Assembly (NCBI RefSeq): GCF_000336555.1
Contig: NZ_KB375281.1
Location: forward strand, 2,429,954-2,493,953
Source of the DNA: Afipia clevelandensis ATCC 49720
GTDB taxonomy: Bacteria; Pseudomonadota; Alphaproteobacteria; Rhizobiales; Xanthobacteraceae
Length of the DNA stretch: 64,000 nucleotides
Reading direction: 5' to 3'
Part shown: piece after piece, positions 35,039-44,637 of the stretch
How the letters are laid out: the number at the start of each line of letters is the position of its first letter
How positions within the stretch are numbered: the stretch's first letter is position 1
The notes under the pieces: model-generated
What the model saw: the letters and a program-made list of their open reading frames with translations, nothing else
Told to the model about the DNA's origin: nothing
Databases searched by the model: none
Made by a program: the position numbers and the translations under genes

Positions 35039-35548
35039 TCAATACCCTCCGCGCGGGATCGCAGCCGTTCGCACGATGGTCGATGACGGCGCGGGCACGA
35101 ATGTCGGCAGCGAATAGATGAACATGCCGGAGGCATCGTAATTGACGGACACAATGAAGACGTTGGCGTCGGACCCCGAGGTGGCCGCGTTGACGGTGAG
35201 CCTGGCCGGGTCAATCAGCGGATAGGAATTGACATTGCCGGTGATGTAGCTGTTCGCGAGCGAACTGCGCTCGCTTTCGCTTAGGCCCGCAACGGAGGAG
35301 CGCGCCGCTTCCGCCGCCAGTTGCTGCACGCCGTGAACCACGGACAGGTACGAGCCGTACATCACGATCCCGAACACCATCATCAGGAACACCGGCGCGA
35401 TCATCGCGAATTCGACCGCAATCGCGCCGTCGCACGCGGCAGAAAATCTGCCGGCCCGGGACCGTGCCAGAGCCGCTTTCGCGCAAACCCGTTTCCGGAA
35501 AGCCGTTTTCCCGAAGGCTATTTTCCCGAAGGCTGTTTTCTTCGACAT
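35039..35548 (-). CDS. TadE-like pilus assembly protein
   Basis: Protein of 169 aa from ATG 35548. After a basic N-terminal segment containing a 5-residue repeat (KTAFGKIAFGKTAFRK) comes the TadE motif CDGAIAVEFAMIAPVFLMMV with one transmembrane helix and the conserved E near its start, then an extracytoplasmic part ending FVPAPSSTIVRTAAIPRGGY. TadE/TadF are minor pseudopilins of Flp pilus systems. The stop nearly touches the tadG start, suggesting coupling. No tadA/B/C, cpaB or flp gene is in the window. Confidence 0.82.
   Translation of the reverse strand: MSKKTAFGKIAFGKTAFRKRVCAKAALARSRAGRFSAACDGAIAVEFAMIAPVFLMMVFGIVMYGSYLSVVHGVQQLAAEAARSSVAGLSESERSSLANSYITGNVNSYPLIDPARLTVNAATSGSDANVFIVSVNYDASGMFIYSLPTFVPAPSSTIVRTAAIPRGGY
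35490..35546. repeat. 15-bp tandem repeat at the tadE 5' end
   Basis: The unit TTTTCCCGAAGGCT(A/G) occurs at 35505-35519 and 35520-35534, with a partial third copy up to about 35541 and a degenerate one at 35491-35504. Being a multiple of three it adds or removes five residues without a frameshift. Confidence 0.7.
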
Positions 35549-35759
35549 GGCGCTCACCCGTTGTGACGCGGGCATTTACGCATACAACTTTTAAGGGCAA
35601 ACTAATTCGCAAAACAACTATTGGATGTATTATGATCCGCCTGCGCACCGTGAATTCACTTACCGGCGACCATGCGTCGCTGTGCGTTCCGGGCCGCGCC
35701 GGAAGCTGATAAGGTCCTCTTCCAAGAAAGAAACTGCTCCTTGCCGGAAGGAACGTCCC

Positions 35760-37103
35760 TTGAATATTCAGCACCCTCGCCCGACTGTCGCGACGCCCAA
35801 CGATCTCGATGCCTACTGGATGCCGTTTACGGCCAACCGAGCCTTCAAGCGCAAGCCGCGCATGCTCGCCGGCGCGAAGGACATGCATTACTTCACCACC
35901 GATGGCCGCGCCATTCTCGACGGTGCCGCCGGCATGTGGTGCAGCAATGCCGGCCACAACCGCGTGCCGATTGTCGAAGCGATCCAGACGCAGGCCGCGA
36001 CCATCGACTACGCGCCACCGTTCCAGTTCGGCCATCCGAAGGCTTTCGAGCTGGCCAGCCGCGTCGCCGCGCTGGCGCCGAAGGGGCTTGAGCATGTGTT
36101 CTTCTGCAATTCCGGTTCGGAAGCTGTCGACACCGCGCTGAAGGTGGCGCTGGCCTATCATAACGGCCGAGGAGAGGCCGGGCGCACCCGCCTGATCGGC
36201 CGCGAACGCGGCTATCATGGCGTCGGCTTCGGCGGCATTTCCGTCGGCGGCATGGTCAACAACCGTAAGATGTTCGGCACGCTGCTGACCGGCGTCGATC
36301 ATCTTCCGACCACCTACGACCGCGAGAAGCAGGCCTTCACCAAGGGCGAGCCGGAGTATGGCGCGCATCTGGCTGATGAGCTGGAGCGCATTGTCGGCCT
36401 GCACGGAGCCAACACCATCGCTGCTGTGATCGTCGAACCGATGGCCGGCTCGACCGGCGTGCTGCCCGCGCCGAAGGGCTATCTCAAGCGCCTGCGCGAG
36501 ATCACCGAGAAGCACGGCATCCTGCTGATCTTCGACGAGGTCATCACCGGCTATGGCCGCCTCGGCTATGCCTTCGCCGCGGAACGTTATGGCGTGACGC
36601 CGGACATGATTACCTTCGCCAAGGGCATCACCAACGGTGCGGTGCCGATGGGCGGCGTGGTGGTGCGCGACAGTGTTTTCGACTCCTTCATGAAGGGGCC
36701 GGACTACATGGTCGAATTCTTCCACGGCTATACCTATTCGGCGCATCCTCTGGCCTGTGCCGCCGGCCTCGCCACCCTCGACATCTACCGTGAGGAAGGC
36801 CTGTTCGAGCGCGCCCGGGCGCTGGAACCGAAATGGGCCGACGCGCTGATGGACCTGCGCAAGGAGCCGAACGTGGTGGACATCCGCACCGTCGGTATCA
36901 CCGCGGGCATCGACCTCACCCCGAACAAGGACGGCGTCGGCAAGCGCGGCATGGATGCGCTGGACAGCGCCTTCCACGACCATGACCTGATGATCCGGGT
37001 CGCCGGCGACACGATCTGCCTGACGCCGCCGCTGATTATTTCGGAAAGCCAGATCGGCGAGATCATGGACAAGGTGGCCAAGGTGATCCGCGCGGTGGCG
37101 TGA
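35760..37103 (+). CDS. Omega-amino acid:pyruvate aminotransferase (beta-alanine--pyruvate transaminase)
   Basis: Class III PLP aminotransferase of 447 aa. K288 in DMITFAKGITNG is the PLP lysine, at the same position as in the characterised Pseudomonas enzyme; D259 lies in LLIFDEVITGYGRLG, and HVFFCNSGSEAVDTALKVAL binds phosphate. Start is TTG 35760 with GGAAGGA 7 bases upstream; no ATG lies nearby and the open frame upstream is not family-like. It transfers the amino group of beta-alanine or similar amines to pyruvate. The gene is divergent from tadE. Confidence 0.93.
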   Translation: MNIQHPRPTVATPNDLDAYWMPFTANRAFKRKPRMLAGAKDMHYFTTDGRAILDGAAGMWCSNAGHNRVPIVEAIQTQAATIDYAPPFQFGHPKAFELASRVAALAPKGLEHVFFCNSGSEAVDTALKVALAYHNGRGEAGRTRLIGRERGYHGVGFGGISVGGMVNNRKMFGTLLTGVDHLPTTYDREKQAFTKGEPEYGAHLADELERIVGLHGANTIAAVIVEPMAGSTGVLPAPKGYLKRLREITEKHGILLIFDEVITGYGRLGYAFAAERYGVTPDMITFAKGITNGAVPMGGVVVRDSVFDSFMKGPDYMVEFFHGYTYSAHPLACAAGLATLDIYREEGLFERARALEPKWADALMDLRKEPNVVDIRTVGITAGIDLTPNKDGVGKRGMDALDSAFHDHDLMIRVAGDTICLTPPLIISESQIGEIMDKVAKVIRAVA

Positions 37104-37120
37104 CGCGGACGCGTTCCTAC

Positions 37121-37261
37121 CCCCTCTCCCCTTGTGGGAGAGGGTGGCGAGATCGAATGAAATGAGATCGAGCCGGGTGAGGGGTCGCTGCTTACCGATA
37201 CAACCCCTCACCCGGTTTCTCGCTACGCTCGCAACCACCCTCTCCCACAAGGGGAGAGGGG
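37121..37261. repeat. Palindromic repeat, family A copy 5
   Basis: Full-length copy with outer 24-base arms (CCCTCTCCCCTTGTGGGAGA... and complement) and inner GGGTGAGGGGT/ACCCCTCACCC, located 18 bases after the aminotransferase stop and 65 before the EAL gene. The central part GATCGAATGAAATGAGATCG adds a small extra hairpin. Confidence 0.85.
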
Positions 37262-37325
37262 AAGAACTTCGCGCCGAATCAAACTTGGTGATAAGCTCGC
37301 CCCCGTTCGGGGCTGGGCACACTTC

Positions 37326-38768
37326 ATGATCCGCATTTCGACGATTTTCATCGCCATCTGCATGGTGCTGATCGCAGCCTCCCTCGGCCTGCTGGTTCAC
37401 TCGCTGGCGGGGCTGACCGTCTCCGAATCCGCCATCGTCGCGCTGACCGCGCTGACCTTCCTGATCCTCTACAACGCCGTGTCGATGCGGCTGCGTGACC
37501 GCACCGATGTCGGCGGCCAGATCGCGGACCTGTCGCGCGGCACCGCCGACCTTGCCCGCCAGGTCGCCGAATTCGGACGCCGCATGAGCGCACTCGAGTC
37601 CCGGGTCTCCGCGAACGACGCCAACGGGCAGGAGCGGGTGCAGACGGTGGCCGGCGAAATCAGCGAACTCGGATCGCTGGTCAAGCACCTCGCCTCGTCG
37701 GTCGCGGCGCATGACGATCTTCTTGCCAATACGGCGAGCGCTGTTCAGGCCCCGCCCGCGGCGCCAGCCGCCGCCATGGCCGCGCAGGAGGCATCGTCTG
37801 CGCCCGCGGCCAATCTCACCGCCGACGCTGCACCCGCCGCCGAGCCGCCGCAACAGCCGGCGGCGGCCGCACTCACCAACACCCAGCTTCTGGTCGCCGT
37901 GCGCAACGCCATCGAAGCCAACCGCATCGACCTGTTCCTGCAGCCGATGGTAACCCTGCCCCAGCGCAAGGTGCGGTTCTATGAAGCCGTGGCGCGGCTG
38001 CGCGACGACAAGGACCAGTTGCTGGCCGCGGCCGATTTTATCGGCACCGCGGAGGCCGCCGGGCTGATGGGCCAGATCGACCACACCGTGATCCTGCGTT
38101 GCGTGCAGGTGCTGCGGCGGCTGATGGTGCGCTCCAAGGATGTCGGCGTGTTCTGCAACATGTCGGGCGCGACACTCAGCAATCCGTCGGTATTCGGACA
38201 GTGCCTCGATTTCCTCGAAGCCAACCGCATCCTTGCGCCTTCGCTGGTGCTCGAATTCAAGCAGACCACCTTCCGCCAGCTTGGCCCGGTTGAAAGCGAG
38301 CATCTCGCCACGCTGCAGCGGCTCGGTTACGGCTTCTCCATCGACAACGTCACCGACCTGCGGCTCGATCCGCGCGAACTGGCCGATCGCGGCGTGAAGT
38401 TCATCAAGGTTCCGGCGGCGATGCTGCTCGACCAGAAGCAACTGTCGTCCGCCGACATCCACGCCGCCGATCTCTCCGACCTGCTCGGGCGTTTCGGCAT
38501 CGACCTCGTCGCCGAGCGGATCGAGGGCGAACGCGCCGTGGTGGACTTGCTCGACTACGATGTCCGCTTCGGCCAAGGCTTCCTGTTCGCGCCGCCGCGC
38601 CCGCTGCGGCCCGAGGGCGCAGGAAATCCATCGGAACCGGCGGCGCCAACGGTTGACGCCCCGGCCCGAAAAGAAGAAAAGCCCGAGGTCAAGTTCGAGC
38701 CGCGCGCCGAGGCTCCCCGCGTGACCGGTAATGCCGCGCTTGCTCGTCGGGCTTCCGCGCAGAAATAG
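37326..38768 (+). CDS. Membrane-anchored degenerate EAL-domain protein
   Basis: Protein of 480 aa. Two hydrophobic helices at about 5-27 and 33-52, a coiled coil (about 65-135), an Ala/Pro-rich linker (about 138-183), then an EAL domain. EAL is EAV (220-222); N278, E310 and K361 are kept, but the DDFGTGYSS loop is reduced to D340-N341-VTDLRLD. Loss of the second Asp and of the loop usually abolishes c-di-GMP hydrolysis, so a binding or scaffolding role is more likely. The acidic/basic tail (about 430-480) is disordered-looking. Neighbours (aminotransferase, HAD) give no functional clue; tadE/tadG lie 2 kb away. Confidence 0.82.
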   Translation: MIRISTIFIAICMVLIAASLGLLVHSLAGLTVSESAIVALTALTFLILYNAVSMRLRDRTDVGGQIADLSRGTADLARQVAEFGRRMSALESRVSANDANGQERVQTVAGEISELGSLVKHLASSVAAHDDLLANTASAVQAPPAAPAAAMAAQEASSAPAANLTADAAPAAEPPQQPAAAALTNTQLLVAVRNAIEANRIDLFLQPMVTLPQRKVRFYEAVARLRDDKDQLLAAADFIGTAEAAGLMGQIDHTVILRCVQVLRRLMVRSKDVGVFCNMSGATLSNPSVFGQCLDFLEANRILAPSLVLEFKQTTFRQLGPVESEHLATLQRLGYGFSIDNVTDLRLDPRELADRGVKFIKVPAAMLLDQKQLSSADIHAADLSDLLGRFGIDLVAERIEGERAVVDLLDYDVRFGQGFLFAPPRPLRPEGAGNPSEPAAPTVDAPARKEEKPEVKFEPRAEAPRVTGNAALARRASAQK

Positions 38769-38800
38769 CCGAAGTCTCCCTACAGAAGTGATCCGATTTC

Positions 38801-39676
38801 ATGACTCCGCCTGACGTGACCGCCTTGCGCTTCGCCAAAAATTTGCGCGAACTCACCAAAGACGTGGATGTCATCCTCAGCGATGTCTGGGGCGTGATCC
38901 ATGACGGTGTGAAAGGATTCCTGCCAGCCTGTCAGGCGCTGCAGTCCTTCCGCGAACAGGGCGGCACGGTGATCATGATCACCAACGCGCCGCGCCCCGC
39001 CGATTCCGTACAGCGCCAGTTGCGCAAGATGGAAATTTCCGACGAGACCTATGACGCCATCGTTTCGTCCGGCGACCTGACGCGCACCTATGTCGCCTCT
39101 CATCTCGGCCAGTCATTTTTCATGATCGGCCCGGAGCGCGACAATCCAATGCTGCGCGGGCTCGATGTCAAACTCACCACGCTGGAAAAGGCCGACACCA
39201 TCATCTGCACCGGCCCGTTCAACGACGAGGTCGAAACCGAGGAAGACTATCGCGAGATGATGGAGGAGGCGCGCAAGCGTAATCTCACCTTCATCTGCGC
39301 CAATCCGGACATCGTGGTCGAGCGCGGCCACCGCCTCATCACCTGCGCAGGCGCTATCGCCGAGCTTTATCGCAGCCTCGGCGGCGAGACGATCTTCTAC
39401 GGCAAGCCGCACCGGCCGATCTACGACCGCGCGCTTGAACTTGCTGCCGAGAAACGCGGCAAGACCACGCCGCTCAATCGCGTTCTCGCCATCGGCGATT
39501 CCGTCCGCACGGATCTCACCGGCGCGAACCGGATGGGGATGGATTGCCTGTTCCTCACCCGCGGCATCCATGCGGTTGAGTTCGAGGGGCTCGATATCGC
39601 CGACGAATTCTCGGTGCGGCGCGTGTTCGGCGAAACCAAGCCGCCGCGCGCGCTGATGCAGGATTTGACCTGGTAG
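38801..39676 (+). CDS. HAD-superfamily IIA hydrolase (TIGR01459-like)
   Basis: Protein of 291 aa. Motif I is SDVWGVIHDG (nucleophile D28, with W at the position of x in DxxG), motif II TNAPRPADS (61-69), and motif IV GDSVRTDLTGANRMGMDCL. GKPHRPIYDRALE is the IIA-type motif III region. Resembles NagD/phosphoglycolate phosphatase-like enzymes; the TIGR01459 branch in alphaproteobacteria has no proven substrate. Starts 32 bases after the EAL gene and could be co-transcribed. Confidence 0.87.
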   Translation: MTPPDVTALRFAKNLRELTKDVDVILSDVWGVIHDGVKGFLPACQALQSFREQGGTVIMITNAPRPADSVQRQLRKMEISDETYDAIVSSGDLTRTYVASHLGQSFFMIGPERDNPMLRGLDVKLTTLEKADTIICTGPFNDEVETEEDYREMMEEARKRNLTFICANPDIVVERGHRLITCAGAIAELYRSLGGETIFYGKPHRPIYDRALELAAEKRGKTTPLNRVLAIGDSVRTDLTGANRMGMDCLFLTRGIHAVEFEGLDIADEFSVRRVFGETKPPRALMQDLTW

Positions 39677-39686
39677 GCGTCCGCTT

Positions 39687-39766
39687 CGTCATTGCGAGCG
39701 AAGCGAAGCAATCTACTCTTTAAAGAAAACATGGATTGCTTCGTCGCTGCGCTCCTCGCAATGACG
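39687..39766. repeat. Palindromic repeat, family D copy 1
   Basis: Starts CGTCATTGCGAGCGAAGCGA and ends with CTCCTCGCAATGACG; the inner AAGCAATC pairs with GATTGCTT. It lies between convergent HAD and cheY-like genes. A near-identical copy is at 57501-57580. Confidence 0.85.
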
Positions 39767-39770
39767 ACGA

Positions 39771-39805
39771 TCAAAACAAAATGCCCGGCGCGAAGGCCGG
39801 GCATT
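39771..39805 (-). terminator. Rho-independent terminator of the CheY-like gene
   Basis: Perfect 10-bp stem AATGCCCGGC/GCCGGGCATT with a 6-base loop; on the minus strand it is followed by TTGTTTTGAT. It lies 27 bases after the stop of the CheY-like gene. Confidence 0.8.
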
Positions 39806-39831
39806 GAAACTCTGCGAACTGTAACGGCGGC

Positions 39832-40227
39832 TTACGCCGGCACGTTGTCCGGGAACACCGCCTCGATCTTGGTCTTGAGCGTCGCGGCATTGAACGGCTT
39901 GACGATGTAGTTGTTCACGCCGGCCTTCTTGGCGGCGATCACGTTTTCCGTCTTCGATTCAGCCGTGATCATGATGAAAGGCGTCGTCGCGAGGTTCGGG
40001 TCGCTGCGCACTTCCTTGAGCAGATCGTAGCCGGTCATCGGCTCCATGTTCCAGTCGGAGATCACGAGACCATACTTCTTGCCGCGCATCTTGTTCAGGG
40101 CGGCAGAGCCATCGCTGGCGTCGTCGATATTCTCGAAACCGAGTTGCTTGAGCAGATTGCGGATAATGCGGATCATCGTGTTGTAGTCATCCACAACCAG
40201 AACCGGCATCGACAAATCCATGGCCAT
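39832..40227 (-). CDS. CheY-like single-domain response regulator
   Basis: Protein of 131 aa, receiver only. D13-D14 in VVDDYNTM, phospho-acceptor D58 in ISDWNMEPMTGYD, T88 in IMITAE and K110 in VKPFNAATL are all present. LLKQLGFENIDDASDGSAAL is close to chemotaxis CheY, so it probably signals to the flagellar motor or another target when phosphorylated by a CheA-like kinase elsewhere. It stands alone, with its own terminator and about 240 bases upstream before ribF. Confidence 0.88.
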   Translation of the reverse strand: MAMDLSMPVLVVDDYNTMIRIIRNLLKQLGFENIDDASDGSAALNKMRGKKYGLVISDWNMEPMTGYDLLKEVRSDPNLATTPFIMITAESKTENVIAAKKAGVNNYIVKPFNAATLKTKIEAVFPDNVPA

Positions 40228-40470
40228 CGCTGATTTTCTCCCTCGAACGCAGCAACCGGCATGCGTTATTTAGCCTTGCGGCGGTCTTCTGACACCGCAG
40301 TCGGGGGGACCCTAGCATCGGTCGCTTAAACAGCCCGTTAATCCGGCGAACGCGGAATACCTGCAAGTTGCAGCAAACATGGATCGCACGGCGGCTTGAC
40401 TCGGATACCGCTCCGAGGTCAGGTCCGGGCCGGATTTTTCAATGTCTTTAATATCTTCCCGCCGGACCTC

Positions 40471-41445
40471 ATGACGACACCGTTTACGGTCATTCGCGAC
40501 ACCACTCCCGCCAGCGCCATCACCAGGGGCGCTGCGGTGGCGCTCGGCAACTTCGATGGCGTCCATCTCGGCCATCGGGCCGTGATTTCAGCCGCTGTGG
40601 ACATGGCCCGCAAGCGCGGCGCGCCGGCTTATGCGGTGACCTTCGAGCCGCATCCGCGCAGCTTCTTCAGTCCGAATACGCCGCAGTTCAAGCTGACAGA
40701 GCTGAACGACAAGCTGCGGCTGCTGGCCGGGACCGGTCTCGATGGCGCCGTGGTCATGACCTTCGATGCCAAGCGCGCCGGCACGACAGCACAGGATTTC
40801 ATTAACCACGATCTGATCGAACGGCTCGGCGTCAGCGGAATCTCGGTCGGCTTCGACTTTCATTTCGGCAAGGGCCGCACCGGATCGCCTGCCCTGCTCG
40901 CCGCCGAAGGGCCGAAGCTCGGCATCGAGGTGCATATCCAGAACCATATCGACGCCGACGGACGCGCCGTCTCCTCCACCGCGATCCGTAACGCGCTGGG
41001 TCAGGGGCAGATCGGCGAAGCCAACATGCTGCTGGGTTATCCCTGGTTCATCTCCGGCGAGGTCATCCATGGCGAGAAGCGTGGCCGCGACCTTGGCTAT
41101 CCGACCGCGAACATCCGGCTCGATCCAGCCTGCGGCCTGCGGCACGGCATCTACGCGGTGCGGGCCGGAATCGGCGACAGGCGTATCGGCGGCGTCGCCT
41201 CGTTCGGCCGCCGCCCGACCTTCGATAACGGCGCGCCGCTGCTCGAAGTCTTCCTGTTCGACTTCAAGGGTGACCTCTATGGCCAAAGGCCGGATGTCGC
41301 CTTCATCGGCTTCATCCGCGACGAACTGAAGTTCGACGGCATCGACGCGCTGGTGCGCCAGATGGACGACGACAGCGCGAAGGCCCGCGCCATGCTGGCG
41401 GCGGCGCCCGATGCGTTTCCCAACCTTGGAATTGTCACGGATTGA
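40471..41445 (+). CDS. ribF: Bifunctional riboflavin kinase/FAD synthetase
   Basis: Makes FMN and FAD from riboflavin. 324 aa from ATG 40471. The adenylyltransferase domain has GNFDGVHLGH at 26-35 and AVSSTAIRNALGQGQI; the C-terminal riboflavin kinase domain has GRDLGYPTANIRL and GIYAVRAGIG. Upstream, a CTCGGA/TCCGAG hairpin at about 40401-40418 lies beside a TTGACT box. The next gene is ileS; the ribF-ileS-lspA order is widely conserved in Proteobacteria. Confidence 0.95.
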   Translation: MTTPFTVIRDTTPASAITRGAAVALGNFDGVHLGHRAVISAAVDMARKRGAPAYAVTFEPHPRSFFSPNTPQFKLTELNDKLRLLAGTGLDGAVVMTFDAKRAGTTAQDFINHDLIERLGVSGISVGFDFHFGKGRTGSPALLAAEGPKLGIEVHIQNHIDADGRAVSSTAIRNALGQGQIGEANMLLGYPWFISGEVIHGEKRGRDLGYPTANIRLDPACGLRHGIYAVRAGIGDRRIGGVASFGRRPTFDNGAPLLEVFLFDFKGDLYGQRPDVAFIGFIRDELKFDGIDALVRQMDDDSAKARAMLAAAPDAFPNLGIVTD

Positions 41446-41625
41446 GGGGCTTACGGCTCTTTCCGATGCCCCCCATGCCTGCTATCTAGGCCCCATGTTG
41501 GCGCGGCGCACCATAACCGGCATTAGCGGCCCGGCTTCCGTCTGAGCGACCCGCTCGGCGCAAGACCGGGAACGACGTCCTTCGCCGCACATCCAGTGCG
41601 CCATTCGAGCCAAGCCAGAGCATTC

Positions 41626-44600
41626 ATGTCCGACAAGCCTCAAAAGCCCGCCGCCGCCAAAGCCGACGGCAACGATTACGCCAGCACTCTCTATCTGCCG
41701 CAGACGGAATTTCCGATGCGCGCGGGCCTCCCCCAGCGCGAGCCGGAAATCCTGGCGCGCTGGAACGAGATCGGCCTCTACGGCAAGCTGCGCGAGAGCG
41801 CGAAGGGACGCGCCAAGTTCGTGCTGCATGACGGCCCGCCCTACGCCAACGGCAACATCCATATCGGCCACGCGCTCAACAAGATCCTGAAGGACGTGGT
41901 GACACGCAGCCAGCAGATGCTCGGCTTCGATTCCAACTACGTGCCGGGCTGGGACTGTCACGGCCTGCCGATCGAGTGGAAGATCGAGGAAGAGAACTAC
42001 CGCTCCAAGGGCAAGCAGAAGCCGAACCTGAAGGACTCCGCGGCGATGCTCGCGTTCCGCAAGGAATGCCGCGCCTATGCCGACAAATGGCTCAACGTGC
42101 AGCGCGAGGAGTTCAAGCGCCTCGGCGTGGTCGGCGACTGGGATCATCCCTACACCACCATGAGCTTCCCGGCGGAAGCGCAGATCGCGCGCGAGATCAT
42201 GAAGTTCGCCGCCAACGGCACGCTCTATCGCGGCTCCAAGCCGGTGATGTGGAGCGTGGTGGAGAAGACCGCGCTCGCCGAAGCCGAAGTCGAATACGAG
42301 GATCACACCTCCGACACGGTGTGGGTGAAGTTTCCGGTCAATGCCGCGCATGGCCGCCTGGCTCATGCGTCGGTCGTGATCTGGACCACGACGCCGTGGA
42401 CGCTGCCCGGCAACCGCGCCATCAGCTTCTCGCCGAAAGTCTCTTACGGCCTCTATAAGGTCACCGATGCGCCTGCCGACAACTGGGCCAAGACCGGCGA
42501 TCTTCTGATCCTTGCCGACAAGCTCGCGGAAGATGTGTTCAAGCAGGCGCGCGTCACGTCGTACGAGAAGGCTGGCGATGTCTCCGCCGACATTCTCGAC
42601 GCCATCGAGTGTTCGCATCCACTGAAGGGCCTCGCCGGCGGCTACGAATTCACCGTGCCGCTGCTAGCGGGCGATCATGTCACCGACGACACCGGCACCG
42701 GCTTCGTGCACACCGCGCCGGGCCATGGCCGCGAGGACTTCGATGTCTGGACCGCGAATGCACGCGAGCTCGAAGCGCGCGGCATCTCGACCACCATCCC
42801 CTACACCGTCGATGCTGACGGCGCGCTGACCGACCAGGCCCCCGGCTTCACCGGCAAGCGCGTGCTCACCGACAAGGGCGAGAAGGGCGACGCCAACGAG
42901 GCCGTCATCAAGGCGCTGGTGGAGCGCGGCATGCTGCTCGCGCGCGGCCGCCTCAAGCATCAATACCCGCATTCGTGGCGCTCGAAGAAGCCGGTGATCT
43001 TCCGCAACACGCCGCAATGGTTCATCGCGATGGACAAGGACATCGCAGATGACGGCAAGGCGAAGAACGGCGACACGCTGCGCGCCCGCGCGCTGCAGGC
43101 GATCAGCGTCACGCGCTGGGTTCCCGAGCAGGGCCAGAACCGCATCACCGGCATGATCGCAGGCCGTCCGGACTGGGTGATCTCGCGCCAGCGCGCCTGG
43201 GGCGTGCCGATCGCCGTGTTCGTGCGGGAGACCGGCGACGGCTCCGCCGAAATCCTGCAGGACGAAGCCATCAACAAGCGGATCGCCGATGCGTTCGAGC
43301 TTGAGGGCGCCGATGCATGGTATGCCGAAGGCGCGCGCGAGCGCTTCCTCGGGACGCGCGCCAACGAGGACTGGACCAAGGTCGACGACATTCTCGACGT
43401 CTGGTTCGACTCCGGCTCGACCCATGCCTTCGTGCTGGAAGACCCGGTGCATTTCCCCGGCCTTGCCGGAATCAAGCGCAAGATCGACGGCGGCAAGGAC
43501 TCCGTCATGTATCTCGAAGGCAGCGACCAGCATCGCGGCTGGTTCCATTCCTCGCTGCTGGAGTCCTGCGGCACCCGTGGCCGCGCGCCCTATGATGTGG
43601 TGCTGACCCACGGCTTCACGCTGGACGAGAACGGCCGCAAGATGTCGAAGTCGCTCGGCAACACCACCGAGCCGCAGAAGGTCATCAAGGACTCCGGCGC
43701 GGATATCCTGCGCCTTTGGGTCTGCGCCACCGATTATTCCGACGACCAGCGCATCGGCCCGGAAATCCTCAAGAACACCATCGAAACCTACCGCAAGCTG
43801 CGCAACTCGATCCGCTGGATGCTCGGCACGCTGCATCACTTCAAGCGCAGCGAGGCCGTCTCCTTCAGCGAGATGCCGGAGCTTGAACGGCTGATGCTGC
43901 ATCGCCTCAGCGAAGTCGATGCGGTGGTGCGCGAGGCTTACGCGAATTTCGACTACAAGACGGTGATTGCGACGCTGGCGAATTTCATGAACACCGAACT
44001 GTCGGCGTTCTACTTCGACATCCGCAAGGACACGCTGTATTGCGATCCGCCATCGTCGCTCGCCCGCAAGGCGGCGCTGACCACCGTGGATATTCTCTGC
44101 GACGCGATCCTGAAATGGCTCGCGCCCGCGATCAGCTTCACCGCGGACGAAGCCTGGCGGCTCTATCGCCCCGATGCCGAACCGTCGGTGCATCTGACCA
44201 CGTTCCGCGACGATCTGGAGCGCTTCCGCAACGAGGCTCTGGCCAAGAAGTGGGAGACGATCCGCGACGTGCGCCGTGTCGTCACCGGCGCGCTGGAAGT
44301 CGAGCGCGCCGCCAAGCGCATCGGCTCGTCGCTGGAAGCCTCGCCGCTGGTCTATGTCTACGACAAGGCGATCTTCGCCACGCTGTTCGATATTGACCTT
44401 GCCGAAGTCTGCATCACTTCCAACGCCATGGTCACGGATGAGGACGCCCCAAGCGGTGCCTTCACCCTCGCTGATGTGCCGGGCGTCGCCGTGGTGGTCG
44501 AGAAGGCCGTAGGCACCAAATGCGCACGGTCGTGGAAGATCCTGCCCACGGTTGGCGAGGACCCGGACTATCCGGATGTGTCCCCGCGCGATGCGCAGGC

Positions 44601-44637
44601 GCTGCGCGAATGGAAGGCCTTGGGAGCCGGCGTGTGA
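41626..44637 (+). CDS. ileS: Isoleucyl-tRNA synthetase
   Basis: Class I synthetase of 1003 aa charging tRNA-Ile. HIGH motif at 79-82 in [21 protein letters not shown] at 672-676 in [12 protein letters not shown], editing domain with [18 protein letters not shown] and [15 protein letters not shown], tRNA-binding domain from about 700. The C-terminal zinc site cysteines of the E. coli enzyme do not appear. It starts at ATG 41626 and its stop overlaps the lspA start (GTGTGA), giving coupled expression. Confidence 0.97.
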   Translation: MSDKPQKPAAAKADGNDYASTLYLPQTEFPMRAGLPQREPEILARWNEIGLYGKLRESAKGRAKFVLHDGPPYANGNIHIGHALNKILKDVVTRSQQMLGFDSNYVPGWDCHGLPIEWKIEEENYRSKGKQKPNLKDSAAMLAFRKECRAYADKWLNVQREEFKRLGVVGDWDHPYTTMSFPAEAQIAREIMKFAANGTLYRGSKPVMWSVVEKTALAEAEVEYEDHTSDTVWVKFPVNAAHGRLAHASVVIWTTTPWTLPGNRAISFSPKVSYGLYKVTDAPADNWAKTGDLLILADKLAEDVFKQARVTSYEKAGDVSADILDAIECSHPLKGLAGGYEFTVPLLAGDHVTDDTGTGFVHTAPGHGREDFDVWTANARELEARGISTTIPYTVDADGALTDQAPGFTGKRVLTDKGEKGDANEAVIKALVERGMLLARGRLKHQYPHSWRSKKPVIFRNTPQWFIAMDKDIADDGKAKNGDTLRARALQAISVTRWVPEQGQNRITGMIAGRPDWVISRQRAWGVPIAVFVRETGDGSAEILQDEAINKRIADAFELEGADAWYAEGARERFLGTRANEDWTKVDDILDVWFDSGSTHAFVLEDPVHFPGLAGIKRKIDGGKDSVMYLEGSDQHRGWFHSSLLESCGTRGRAPYDVVLTHGFTLDENGRKMSKSLGNTTEPQKVIKDSGADILRLWVCATDYSDDQRIGPEILKNTIETYRKLRNSIRWMLGTLHHFKRSEAVSFSEMPELERLMLHRLSEVDAVVREAYANFDYKTVIATLANFMNTELSAFYFDIRKDTLYCDPPSSLARKAALTTVDILCDAILKWLAPAISFTADEAWRLYRPDAEPSVHLTTFRDDLERFRNEALAKKWETIRDVRRVVTGALEVERAAKRIGSSLEASPLVYVYDKAIFATLFDIDLAEVCITSNAMVTDEDAPSGAFTLADVPGVAVVVEKAVGTKCARSWKILPTVGEDPDYPDVSPRDAQALREWKALGAGV

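Noticed and set aside
35211-38576. Open frame of 1121 codons on the minus strand across the aminotransferase and EAL genes
   Set aside because: It is antisense to two genes with clear motifs and runs through the family A repeat; composition is that of a high-GC shadow frame (Arg/His/Gly/Val-rich, no domain).
40397-40470. FMN riboswitch upstream of ribF
   Set aside because: No AGGGGC-type RFN signature is present; only a short CTCGGA/TCCGAG hairpin.
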